Shown piece by piece: positions 16,684-24,681 of a DNA stretch of 40,404 nt. A program made the position numbers and the translations under genes. Under the pieces are notes generated by a model. It ran no database searches. It was not told where the DNA came from and saw nothing but the letters and a program-made list of their open reading frames with translations. Source of the DNA: Actinomycetota bacterium. GTDB lineage: Bacteria; Actinomycetota; Actinomycetes; Actinomycetales; Kineosporiaceae. The stretch lies in the NCBI GenBank assembly GCA_016213575.1, contig JACRAB010000265.1, forward strand, positions 1-40,404, read 5' to 3'. Every line of letters begins with the position of its first letter. Within the stretch, counting starts at the first letter, position 1.

Positions 16684-18477
16684 ATGCGCCAGCGAACGGG
16701 CCGCATGGTGCGCCGTCTGCCCGCCGCCGACGAGGGCGTCGCCCTCGTCACGGTGCTCGGCACGATGGCGGTCGTCACGCTCTTCCTGCTGTCCTCGCTC
16801 GCCCTCGTCATCGGGCAGGCGCCGAAGGCCCGCACGGACCAGGACGCCAAGGCGGCCGTCGCCGCCGCGCAGGCCGGGATCGACGAGTACGTCGCGCGGC
16901 TCACCGCGAACGACAGCTACTGGACCCTCGGCGCCGACTCGGCCAACCCGGCCTTCACGCCCGGCCGGACGATCCAGGGCTCGGGCGGCCGGGCGGCGTC
17001 CTACCGCTACCAGCTCCTGTCGACGGCGGAGGACACCGCGCGCAACGGCGTGATCCGGCTCCAGGCCACCGGGACGTCGAGCCCCGGAGCGGGCGCCGCA
17101 CCCGTGAGCCGGACGCTCACGGCGACGTTGCAGCCCAAGGGGTTCCTGCGGTTCATCTACTTCAGCGACGTCGAGGTCCTCGACCCGGAGCTCTTCTACG
17201 CGCGGACCTCCGTCACCGTCAACGGCAGCGCGTACTGGAACAGCGGCACGCACGGCACCCGCTACCGCTACGTGGACGAGGGCGCCGGCGTGCCCGTCGC
17301 CTGCGGCGGCTACTACTACGCGGGCCGGTCCGCGCCCACGTACTCGGCCGCCACGTACCCGGTCCGGGTCCTCGACACCTGGTCGAACAGCCTCACCGGG
17401 ACGGTCGTCAGCACCGGCACCGTCGCGGGGTTCGGCTGCCTGGAGATCCAGTGGGCCTCCGGCGACATCGTCCAGGGGCCGTTGCACAGCAACGACGCCC
17501 TGCAGGTCGGCGGCAGCCCGCTGTTCACCGACCCCGTCACCGAGTCGAGCTGGACCAACCCGCCGGACCCGTCCCGGCGCTGGTGGAACAGCGGCCAGCC
17601 GCTGCTGTCGTCCGGCGGGACGCAGGGCTACTGGCCGGTCTACGCCGCACCGCTGGCGATGCCGAACGGCAACTCCGAGCTGCTCAAGTACGTCGAGCCG
17701 CGGATCGACGACCCGTCCGCGGCCGCCGGGCCGGGCTGCCTCTACACCGGCCAGACCCGGATCACGTTCCAGGGCAGCACGATGCAGGTGTACAGCCCGT
17801 CGACGACGAACGCCCCGTCGCGCTGCCTCGACACCTCCAACCGCGGCAACGTCCAGACGAAGGCGGTCCCGCCCGTCGTCTACGTCAACGACACCGCGAC
17901 GTGCGGCAGCGTCGACACCTCGAAGATGACCGTGCCGCGGTCGGGGGAGTGGACCGGCGGGATCACGACCGACTACTCGTGCAACCGGGGGACCGCCGTC
18001 GTCCAGGGCACCGTGGACGGGCAGGTCACCGTCGCCGCGAAGGACGACGTCGTCGTCACCGGTGACGTGCTCGCCGCCGACGGCGCCACCGGGACGGACA
18101 TGGTCGGCCTCGTCGCCGGCAGCTACGTCTGGGTCTACCACCCGGTCGACTCCTCGGGGAACAACCTGCTCTCGTCGTCCTCGAGCGTCCACACCATCCA
18201 GGCGGCGGTGCTCTCGCTGCGGCACAGCTTCCTCGTGCAGAACTGGCAGTACGGCGCCGCGCTGTCGTCGACGTCGTCCACCTCGTCCAAGCTCAACGTG
18301 CTCGGCTCGATCTCGCAGCGGTACCGGGGGCCGGTCGGCACGGGCAACTCCGGCGGACCGACGAGCGGCTACCTCAAGAACTACGTCTACGACCAGCGCC
18401 TGAAGAACCTCCAGCCGCCGTACTTCCTCAAGCCGGCGGCGACGCCCTGGCAGGTCGTCACGGTCACGGACAAGTGA
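16684..18477 (+). CDS. Large PilX/GspK-like minor pilin protein
   Basis: 597-aa protein with a prepilin-like N-terminus: cleavage after G18 (DEG), then VALVTVLGTMAVVTLFLLSSLALVIG. Position +5 is Thr, not Glu, which is the hallmark of GspK/PilX-type tip subunits that start assembly. The long ectodomain is Ser/Thr/Tyr-rich, with segments such as HSNDALQVGGSPLF and GDVLAADGATGTDMVGLVAG that look like beta-helix or polymer-forming repeats. Six or more cysteines are spread through it. ATG 16684 has CGGAGGGG upstream and is 3 nt after the previous stop. I do not recognise a characterised ectodomain family. Confidence 0.8.
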   Translation: MRQRTGRMVRRLPAADEGVALVTVLGTMAVVTLFLLSSLALVIGQAPKARTDQDAKAAVAAAQAGIDEYVARLTANDSYWTLGADSANPAFTPGRTIQGSGGRAASYRYQLLSTAEDTARNGVIRLQATGTSSPGAGAAPVSRTLTATLQPKGFLRFIYFSDVEVLDPELFYARTSVTVNGSAYWNSGTHGTRYRYVDEGAGVPVACGGYYYAGRSAPTYSAATYPVRVLDTWSNSLTGTVVSTGTVAGFGCLEIQWASGDIVQGPLHSNDALQVGGSPLFTDPVTESSWTNPPDPSRRWWNSGQPLLSSGGTQGYWPVYAAPLAMPNGNSELLKYVEPRIDDPSAAAGPGCLYTGQTRITFQGSTMQVYSPSTTNAPSRCLDTSNRGNVQTKAVPPVVYVNDTATCGSVDTSKMTVPRSGEWTGGITTDYSCNRGTAVVQGTVDGQVTVAAKDDVVVTGDVLAADGATGTDMVGLVAGSYVWVYHPVDSSGNNLLSSSSSVHTIQAAVLSLRHSFLVQNWQYGAALSSTSSTSSKLNVLGSISQRYRGPVGTGNSGGPTSGYLKNYVYDQRLKNLQPPYFLKPAATPWQVVTVTDK

Positions 18478-18496
18478 CGGGTCCGGTGACCGCTGC

Positions 18497-18524
18497 GTGA
18501 CGCAGCGCAGCCGTCCACTACGGT
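18497..18524 (+). promoter_or_regulatory. Promoter of the prepilin peptidase gene, leaderless type
   Basis: GTGACG (18497-18502) and TACGGT (18519-18524) are 16 nt apart; TACGGT ends 7 nt before GTG 18532, so the mRNA would start at the GTG. A 6-bp hairpin (18492-18506) overlaps the -35 element. This is a housekeeping-type promoter, unlike the other pilus promoters here. Confidence 0.55.
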
Positions 18525-18531
18525 TCTCGGC

Positions 18532-19308
18532 GTGCTGATCGCGGTCTGCGGCGTCCTGGGCCTGCTCGTGGGGTCGTTCCTCAACGTCGTCATCGCCCGC
18601 GTGCCCGCGGACCGGTCGGTGGTCAGCCCGCCGAGCGCGTGCCCGCGGTGCGACACCCCGATCGCGCCGCGGGACAACGTCCCGGTCGTCTCCTGGCTGC
18701 TCCTGCGGGGCCGGGCCCGGTGCTGCGGGGAGCCGGTCTCGGTGCGCTACCCGCTCGTCGAGGCGGGCACGGCCGTGGCGTTCGCGCTCGTCGGGTGGTG
18801 GCTCGGCTGGGTCCCCGTGCTCCCGGCGTTCCTCTTCCTCGCGGCGATCAGCATCGCGCTGGCGCTCATCGACATCGACACCTTCCGGCTGCCGTACGTC
18901 ATCGTCGCGCGGTCCTACCCGGTCGCCGCGGTGCTCCTGGGGGCCGCGAGCCTGGCGGCGCGGGACACGTCGTCCGTCGTCCGGATGCTCGCCGGCGGCG
19001 CGGCGCTGTGGCTGTTCTACCGGCTCCTGCACGCGGTGTACCCCCAGGGGATGGGCTACGGGGACGTCCGGCTCGCCGGCGTGCTCGGGATGTACCTCGG
19101 CTGGCTCGGCTGGTCGGAGCTCGTCACCGGGGCGTTCTTCGCCTTCCTCGTCGGCGGGCTCGCCGGGATCGTGATCATGGTCGTCGGCCGGGGGTCGCTG
19201 AAGACCCAGATCCCGTACGGGCCGTACATGATCGTCGGCTCCTGGCTCGGCGCGGTCTGGGGCGCGGACGTCGCCGGGGCCTACCTGCGCGCGGCCGGTC
19301 TCGCCTGA
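18532..19308 (+). CDS. pilD: Prepilin peptidase / N-methyltransferase
   Basis: Aspartic protease of the A24 family that cleaves prepilin leaders and methylates the new N-terminus. The 258 aa are mostly membrane helices. Catalytic aspartates are D114 (ALIDIDTFRLP) and D178 (GMGYGDVRLA). The N-terminal methylase-type loop has C37 and C40 (CPRC), but the second pair is C64-C65 adjacent instead of C-x-x-C, so zinc binding may be altered. GTG 18532 is chosen because TACGGT lies 7 nt upstream. It lies within the pilus locus and has substrates encoded directly upstream. Confidence 0.93.
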   Translation: MLIAVCGVLGLLVGSFLNVVIARVPADRSVVSPPSACPRCDTPIAPRDNVPVVSWLLLRGRARCCGEPVSVRYPLVEAGTAVAFALVGWWLGWVPVLPAFLFLAAISIALALIDIDTFRLPYVIVARSYPVAAVLLGAASLAARDTSSVVRMLAGGAALWLFYRLLHAVYPQGMGYGDVRLAGVLGMYLGWLGWSELVTGAFFAFLVGGLAGIVIMVVGRGSLKTQIPYGPYMIVGSWLGAVWGADVAGAYLRAAGLA

Positions 19309-19314
19309 GCCGCC

Positions 19315-19333
19315 CGGGCCTCCGGGAGGCCCG
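19315..19333 (+). terminator. Hairpin after pilD
   Basis: CGGGCCTC and GAGGCCCG form a perfect 8-bp stem with a 3-nt loop, 6 nt after the pilD stop. It likely separates the first half of the pilus locus from the pilM transcript. Confidence 0.6.
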
Positions 19334-19482
19334 CCCGCGGCTACGCTCGGCGTCGCTGGACCCCGCCCGGCCCCAGCGACGCCACGTCCTCGTCGGGACC
19401 AGTGCGGTGACCCTTCGTGAGACGGGCGCTCCGCCGATCGGACGAAGCGTGCCCCGCCCGGGCTAGTGGGCGGCGCCCACGC

Positions 19483-19509
19483 CTCAAGCGGTCGCCCCCC
19501 GGACCCGAT
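19483..19509 (+). promoter_or_regulatory. Sigma-28-like promoter before pilM
   Basis: CTCAAG (19483-19488), 15 nt, CCCGAT (19504-19509). The transcript would start near 19516, about 52 nt before ATG 19568. One base differs (first C for G) from the pilB and pilT copies. Confidence 0.65.
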
Positions 19510-19567
19510 CTGGACTCGTGAGCCCGGTGCCAACCGCGCCGGGCCGATTCCACGGAGGGGATCATTC

Positions 19568-20617
19568 ATGGCGGGTCGAACCGCGATCGGTCTGGACATC
19601 GGGACCTCGGTCGTCCGCGCCGTCGAGCTGTCCTACGGACGCTCCGGCATCACCCTGGAGCGCTTCGGCCAGGTGGTGCTCCCCGAGGGCGCGGTGCGCG
19701 ACGGCGAGGTCGTCGACCCCGAGCCGGTGACGGCCTCGCTGCGGCAGCTCTGGAGCGCGACGGGCTTCTCGCACAAGCGCGTCGTCATGGGCGTCGCGAA
19801 CCAGCGCGTCATCGTCCGCCAGCTCGAGCTGCCGTGGATGCCCAAGGACGAGCTGCGCGTCAGCCTCCCCTTCCAGGTGCAGGACTTCCTGCCGATGCCC
19901 GTCGACCAGGCGGTGCTCGACTTCTTCCCCGTCGAGGAGACGACGGACGCCTCCGGCGCCCGCGCGCTGCGCGGCCTGCTCGTCGCCGCGGCCCGCGAGA
20001 CCGTGCTCGCGAACGTCCGCTGCGCCGAGAAGGCCGGCCTCACGGCGCTCTCGGTCGACCTCACCTCGTTCGCCGTCCTGCGGGCCATGGGCAAGCAGAC
20101 CGGCTCGGACGTCGAGACCGAGGCGCTCATCGACATCGGCGCCCGGGTGACGAACGTCGTCGTCCACTCCGCCGGGAGCCCGCGCTTCGTCCGCATCCTC
20201 CTCATGGGCGGCCAGGACATCACCGACGCGGTCGCCGACCGGCTCGGCATCACGGTCGCCGAGGCCGAGGCGCTCAAGCAGACCGCGGCCCACACCGGGT
20301 CCAGCGAGGACCTCGCGGCGGTCAACCGGGCGCTCACCGCCACCGCCCAGGAGTTCGTCGACGAGATCCGCAACTCCCTCGACTACTACGCCGCCTCGAC
20401 GCCGGGCGTCCCGCTCGAGCGGATCCTGCTCTCCGGCGGCGGCTCGCGGCTCGACGGTCTCGCCGAGCGGCTCTCCGCCGCGACCCGGCTGCCCGTCGTC
20501 GCGGGCGACCCGCTCGCCTCGCTGAAGATCGGCCGGACCGGCCTGGACGACAACCAGCTCGCGTTCGTCCGCCCGCTCGCGGCCGTCCCGGTCGGACTCG
20601 CCCTGGGAGCCATGTGA
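19568..20617 (+). CDS. pilM: Type IV pilus assembly protein PilM
   Basis: Actin-like ATPase fold protein (349 aa) that sits at the cytoplasmic face and binds the N-terminus of PilN. The phosphate-1 loop is GLDIGTSVVRAVEL near the N-terminus, the second phosphate loop region is ALIDIGARVTNVVV, and the adenosine motif is ILLSGGGSRLDGL. ATG 19568 follows CGGAGGGG. The last codon overlaps the next start (ATGTGATGA), so PilM and PilN are translationally coupled. Upstream in-frame GTG 19466 lies before the promoter and is rejected. Confidence 0.95.
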   Translation: MAGRTAIGLDIGTSVVRAVELSYGRSGITLERFGQVVLPEGAVRDGEVVDPEPVTASLRQLWSATGFSHKRVVMGVANQRVIVRQLELPWMPKDELRVSLPFQVQDFLPMPVDQAVLDFFPVEETTDASGARALRGLLVAAARETVLANVRCAEKAGLTALSVDLTSFAVLRAMGKQTGSDVETEALIDIGARVTNVVVHSAGSPRFVRILLMGGQDITDAVADRLGITVAEAEALKQTAAHTGSSEDLAAVNRALTATAQEFVDEIRNSLDYYAASTPGVPLERILLSGGGSRLDGLAERLSAATRLPVVAGDPLASLKIGRTGLDDNQLAFVRPLAAVPVGLALGAM

Positions 20618-21330
20618 TGACCGTCGACGCCCAGCAGCAGCCGGTCGAGGCCCTCGCCCCCGCCGGGGGCGGGGTCCGGGTCGACTGGGCCCCCGTGCCC
20701 AAGGTCAACCTCCTGCCCCGCGAGGTGCTCGACGCCCGCGCGTTCCGGCGGGTCCAGAAGCTGCTCGCCGGGGCCGTCGTCGGCACCGTCGCGGTGGCCG
20801 GCCTCGCGTTCGCGTGGTCCCTGCACGGGGTGCAGGTCGCGCAGGCGGACCTCGACGTGTCCCGCGCCCGGACCGCCCAGCTCCACACCGAGGAGGCCAA
20901 GTACGCCGACGTGCCGCGGGTGCTGTCCCGGGTCGAGCAGGCCAAGGCCGCGCGGACGGCGGCGCTCGGCTCCGACGTCCTGTGGTACCGGTTCTTCGAC
21001 GACCTCGCGGCGGCGACGCCGGACACGGTGTCGCTGACGAACGTCACGGTCGCGATGGACACCTCGGGCGCGCCGACGACGGCGACCGACCCGCTCACCC
21101 CGTCCGGCCTCGGCGCCGTCACCTTCACCGGCGGCGGCGACCGGTTCCCGGACGTCTCCACCTGGCTGGAGTCCGTGGGCAGCGTCGACGGTCTCGACGG
21201 CTCCACCCTGCAGAGCGCGACCCGGTCGGCCGGCGGCGGCACCGCCGACGACGGCCCGGTGACCTTCTCCTCGAAGATCGTCATCGACTCCAGCGCGCTC
21301 TCGCACCGCTTCGACGGGAAGGCGAGCTGA
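20617..21330 (+). CDS. pilN: Type IV pilus assembly protein PilN
   Basis: Bitopic membrane protein (237 aa) of the PilMNO alignment complex. The cytoplasmic N-terminus carries KVNLLPREV (about residues 29-37), the PilM-binding motif. One membrane helix follows (about 50-68, GAVVGTVAVAGLAFAW), then a coiled coil (VAQADLDVSRARTAQLHTEE) and a ferredoxin-like periplasmic-type domain. Overlaps pilM by one base and is 2 nt before pilO. Confidence 0.92.
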   Translation: MTVDAQQQPVEALAPAGGGVRVDWAPVPKVNLLPREVLDARAFRRVQKLLAGAVVGTVAVAGLAFAWSLHGVQVAQADLDVSRARTAQLHTEEAKYADVPRVLSRVEQAKAARTAALGSDVLWYRFFDDLAAATPDTVSLTNVTVAMDTSGAPTTATDPLTPSGLGAVTFTGGGDRFPDVSTWLESVGSVDGLDGSTLQSATRSAGGGTADDGPVTFSSKIVIDSSALSHRFDGKAS

Positions 21331-21332
21331 CC

Positions 21333-22166
21333 ATGCTGACGAGCCGCACCGCCCGGTGGGTCGCCGGCACGACGCTCCTGTGCGTCGCCCTGCTCGGCCT
21401 GAGCTGGCTGCTCCTGGTGTCGCCGCAGCGCACCGAGGCCGCCGAGCTGCGCGACCAGAACGCCGCGACGCAGAGCCAGAACGACCTGCTCGAGGTGAAG
21501 ATCGCCCAGCTCCGCGCGCAGTTCGCCAAGCTCCCCGAGAGCCAGGCCGAGCTCGCCTCGATCCTCGCGCAGATGCCGCCGGACGCCGGGATGCCGCGGC
21601 TCGTCCGCGACCTCGACGCGATGTCCGAGAGCACCGGGGTGACCCTCTCGAGCGTCACGCCCGGCCCGGCCGTCAGCGTCAGGTCGGGGACCACCGTGCC
21701 GGGCGCGGCCGCCGCGGCGCCCACCGCCGCCGCCACCGCGGCCGCGGCCGCCGGGACCGCCGTCGACGGGTCCACGGTCGTCGCCATCCCGGTCACCGTC
21801 GCGATCGACGGCGACTACTTCCAGACCGTGGCGTTCCTCAAGCAGCTCCAGACCCAGATGCCGAGGGCCTTCCTCGTGACGGCCGTCCAGATGTCCGCCG
21901 GCAGCGCCGGCGGCGCGGACGCCTCGGCGACCGGCGGGAACGTCGCCGTGACGATCACCGGCAAGGTCTTCGCCCTGCCGGGGATGAGCGCCGACGTCCT
22001 CACGACCGGCACGGGCACCACCGGCGGCGCGGCCGGCAGCCCGATGTCCACGGCCACGGCCGGCGCCACCCCCGGCGCGTCCCCCGCAGCCGCCCCGACC
22101 GCCTCCGCCCCCGCGGCGACGGCCACCCCGGCGCCGACCGCCACCGCCACGCAGGAGGTCTCGTGA
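21333..22166 (+). CDS. pilO: Type IV pilus assembly protein PilO
   Basis: Bitopic membrane protein (277 aa) that dimerises with PilN. The membrane helix is near residues 9-28 (WVAGTTLLCVALLGLSWLLL), followed by a coiled coil (AAELRDQNAATQSQNDLLEV) and the PilO ferredoxin-like domain with VTVAIDGDYFQTVAFLKQL. Two additions are unusual: an Ala-rich loop (AAAAAPTAAATAAAAAG) inside the domain, and a Thr/Ala/Pro-rich tail of about 55 residues. The stop overlaps the next GTG. Confidence 0.9.
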   Translation: MLTSRTARWVAGTTLLCVALLGLSWLLLVSPQRTEAAELRDQNAATQSQNDLLEVKIAQLRAQFAKLPESQAELASILAQMPPDAGMPRLVRDLDAMSESTGVTLSSVTPGPAVSVRSGTTVPGAAAAAPTAAATAAAAAGTAVDGSTVVAIPVTVAIDGDYFQTVAFLKQLQTQMPRAFLVTAVQMSAGSAGGADASATGGNVAVTITGKVFALPGMSADVLTTGTGTTGGAAGSPMSTATAGATPGASPAAAPTASAPAATATPAPTATATQEVS

Positions 22167-22909
22167 GCCAGGAGCCGCAGTTCGGGTCCCTCTTCGGTGC
22201 CCCGGCGGGCTCGCCGTCGGCGCCGGTGCCCCCGGTCCCGCCCGGCACGGCCGAGGTCGTCCAGGGCGGCCCGTCGGCCGCCCGGCCCGCGGCCACGGCC
22301 TGGTACCGCCGGCGCGAGGCCGTCGTCGCCGGTGCCGGCCTCGGGGTCGCGGGCGTCCTCGGCGCGGTCGCCTTCGTCGTCCTCGGCGGCGGCGGTGACG
22401 ACCTCACGGCGACCGGGGCCACGGTGGCCCGCTCGCCGCGCAGCGCGACGGCGACCGGGACGGCGGTCCCGACGACCGGCACCGTCCGCCCAGCCAACCG
22501 CAACCCCTTCTCGGGGAAGGCCGCGGCCGCCGGTACCGGTTCGGCCGGCACGACTGCCGCCACCACGACGACGCCCGCCGCGGCGACGACGGTCGTCAAG
22601 ACGGTCAGCTCGGTCGTCACGACGACGAAGACGTCGACGCGGACGACGACGAAGACGAGGACGACGACCGCGACGGCCACCGTCACCGCGACCCCGACCT
22701 ACGTCTACCTGCTCTCCCTGACCGGCGCCGCGGGGGACGCGGTCTTCGTCGTCAACGGCGAGGAGAAGGCGGCGGCCTCCCCGAACGACACCGTCGTGAC
22801 GAACCTGGAGTACACCGGGACCTCGAGCGCCACCTGCGCGAAGGTGTCCTGGAAGGCCGGCGCGGCCCAGACGATCTGCGTCGGGGCGGGGACCCGCGTC
22901 GACGACTGA
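22163..22909 (+). CDS. PilP-like pilus accessory membrane protein
   Basis: 248-aa protein, last of the pilMNO operon. A Pro-rich cytoplasmic segment (1-46), one membrane helix (about 53-76, AVVAGAGLGVAGVLGAVAFVV), an ANRNPF motif at 111-116, a Thr-rich linker (TTKTSTRTTTKTRTTTATAT) and a C-terminal beta domain (about 182-248, YVYLLSLTG, AVFVVNGEE, ICVGAGT). The NPF motif before a beta domain recalls the DPF/NPF of PilP and GspC HR domains. With no outer membrane or secretin its partner is unclear. GTG 22163 overlaps the pilO stop and follows GGAGG. The PilP assignment is inference from position and plan. Confidence 0.7.
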   Translation: MSQEPQFGSLFGAPAGSPSAPVPPVPPGTAEVVQGGPSAARPAATAWYRRREAVVAGAGLGVAGVLGAVAFVVLGGGGDDLTATGATVARSPRSATATGTAVPTTGTVRPANRNPFSGKAAAAGTGSAGTTAATTTTPAAATTVVKTVSSVVTTTKTSTRTTTKTRTTTATATVTATPTYVYLLSLTGAAGDAVFVVNGEEKAAASPNDTVVTNLEYTGTSSATCAKVSWKAGAAQTICVGAGTRVDD

Positions 22910-22923
22910 CGCGGCGGGCGTGG

Positions 22924-22929
22924 GAGGAT
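22924..22929 (+). promoter_or_regulatory. -10 box of aroC, leaderless type
   Basis: GAGGAT, 7 nt before ATG 22937. No convincing -35 element at the right distance. Confidence 0.35.
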
Positions 22930-22936
22930 CGGCCCC

Positions 22937-24136
22937 ATGCTTCGCTGGCTCACGGCGGGGGAGTCCCACGGCCCCGCACTCGTCGGCGTCCTCGAAGGTC
23001 TGCCCGCCGGGGTGCGGGTGACCAGCGACGACGTCCAGGCTGCCCTCGAGCGCCGACGTCTCGGCCACGGCCGGGGCGCGCGCATGAAGTTCGAGCAGGA
23101 CGCCGTCCGCTTCCTCGGCGGGCTCCGGCACGGCCTGACCCAGGGCGGCCCGGTCGCCGTCGAGGTCGGGAACACCGAGTGGCCCAAGTGGGAGACGGTC
23201 ATGTCGGCGGACCCGGTGCCGCAGGACGTCCTCGACGCGCAGGCGCGCAACGCCCCGCTGACCCGGCCGCGGCCGGGCCACGCCGACCTCGTCGGCATGC
23301 AGAAGTACGGCTTCGACGACGCCCGCCCGGTCCTCGAGCGGGCCAGCGCCCGCGAGACCGCGGCCCGGGTCGCGCTCGGCGCCGTGGCGTCGGCGTTCCT
23401 CGAGCAGGCCGCCGGGGTCCGGCTCGTCAGCCACACCGTGGGGATCGGCCCCGTCGAGGTGCCCGAGGGCAGCGACCTGCCCGGCCCGGACGACGTCAAG
23501 GCGCTCGACGCCGACCCGGTGCGCTGCCACGACGCCGCGACGAGCGCCGCGATGGTCGCCGAGATCGACGCCTGCCGCAAGGACGGCGACACCGTCGGCG
23601 GGATCGTCGAGGTCGTCGCCTACGGGCTGCCGCCGGGCCTGGGCAGCCACGTGCACTGGGACCGCCGGCTCGACGCCCGGCTCGCCGGCGCCCTCATGGG
23701 CGTCCAGGCGCTCAAGGGGGTCGAGGTCGGCGACGGCTTCACGACCGCCCGGCGCCGCGGCTCCCCCGCGCACGACGAGATCGAGCGGGTGGACGGCGTC
23801 ATCCGGCGCCGGACCGGGCGCGCCGGTGGCACCGAGGGCGGCATGAGCACGGGCGACGTGCTGCGCGTGCGGGCCGCGATGAAGCCGATCTCGACCGTCC
23901 CGCGGGCGCTCGACACCGTCGACGTCGCGACCGGCGAGGCCGCCGTCGCGATCAACCAGCGCTCCGACGTGTGCGCCGTCCCGGCCGCCGGGGTGGTCGC
24001 CGAGGCGATGGTCGCGCTCGTGCTCGCCGACGCCGTCCTGGAGAAGTTCGGCGGCGACAGCGTCACCGAGACCGCGCGCAACGTCCGCTCCTACCTCGAC
24101 GCGCTGCCGGACCTGCTCCGCAGCGAGGGCTCGTGA
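22937..24136 (+). CDS. aroC: Chorismate synthase
   Basis: Converts 5-enolpyruvylshikimate-3-phosphate to chorismate using reduced FMN. The 399-aa length is standard. Family signatures are visible: [18 protein letters not shown] at the N-terminus with its catalytic His, the [12 protein letters not shown] segment, [16 protein letters not shown], and [21 protein letters not shown] with the FMN region. ATG 22937 is 27 nt after the pilus genes. aroK and aroB follow with overlapping stops, so the three form an operon. Confidence 0.97.
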   Translation: MLRWLTAGESHGPALVGVLEGLPAGVRVTSDDVQAALERRRLGHGRGARMKFEQDAVRFLGGLRHGLTQGGPVAVEVGNTEWPKWETVMSADPVPQDVLDAQARNAPLTRPRPGHADLVGMQKYGFDDARPVLERASARETAARVALGAVASAFLEQAAGVRLVSHTVGIGPVEVPEGSDLPGPDDVKALDADPVRCHDAATSAAMVAEIDACRKDGDTVGGIVEVVAYGLPPGLGSHVHWDRRLDARLAGALMGVQALKGVEVGDGFTTARRRGSPAHDEIERVDGVIRRRTGRAGGTEGGMSTGDVLRVRAAMKPISTVPRALDTVDVATGEAAVAINQRSDVCAVPAAGVVAEAMVALVLADAVLEKFGGDSVTETARNVRSYLDALPDLLRSEGS

Positions 24137-24681
24137 GCGGCGCCGCCCCCGACGACGCCGCAGCGGTCCGCCCCGCCGTCGTGCTCGTCGGCCCGATGGG
24201 CTCGGGCAAGTCGACGGTGGGCCGGCTCGTCGCCGACCGGCTGGGGGTGGCCCTGCGCGACACCGACGCCGACGTCGAGACGGTCGCCGGCAAGTCGGTC
24301 TCCGACGTGTTCGTCGACGACGGCGAGCCGGTGTTCCGGGACCTGGAGCGGGCCGCCGTCGCGACCGCGCTGCGCGAGCACCCCGGTGTGCTCGCGCTCG
24401 GCGGCGGCGCCGTCATGGACCCGCTCACCGAGGACGCCCTGCAGGGCCACACCGTCGTCTTCCTCGACGTCCAGGTCACCGACGCGGCCCGCCGGATCGG
24501 CCTCAACCGGGACCGGCCGCTGCTGCTCGGCAACCCGCGCGCGCAGTGGCTGCGGATCATGGAGCGTCGTCGCCCGGTCTACGAGCGGGTCGCGACCGCC
24601 GTCGTCGCGACCGACGGCCGCAGCCCCGAGGAGGTCGCGGTGGCGGTCCTCGACGCGCTCGGTCTCACGGCGGACGCGTGA
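24133..24681 (+). CDS. aroK: Shikimate kinase
   Basis: ATP-dependent phosphorylation of shikimate at the 3-OH. Walker [10 protein letters not shown] is at residues 20-28, the shikimate-binding Asp is in RDTDAD (42-47), Arg69 in FRDLE, the glycine triplet is LGGGAVM, and the lid/adenine segment carries RPLL. The 182 aa are typical. GTG 24133 overlaps the aroC stop and the gene's own stop overlaps the aroB start, indicating coupled translation. Confidence 0.96.
   Translation: MSGAAPDDAAAVRPAVVLVGPMGSGKSTVGRLVADRLGVALRDTDADVETVAGKSVSDVFVDDGEPVFRDLERAAVATALREHPGVLALGGGAVMDPLTEDALQGHTVVFLDVQVTDAARRIGLNRDRPLLLGNPRAQWLRIMERRRPVYERVATAVVATDGRSPEEVAVAVLDALGLTADA

Noticed and set aside
15508-19599. 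Open minus-strand frame of more than 1300 codons across the pilus genes
   Set aside because: It is the antisense of several clearly coding genes; long open antisense frames are expected at this GC content, and its composition (Arg, Asp, Gly, Pro) shows no domain.
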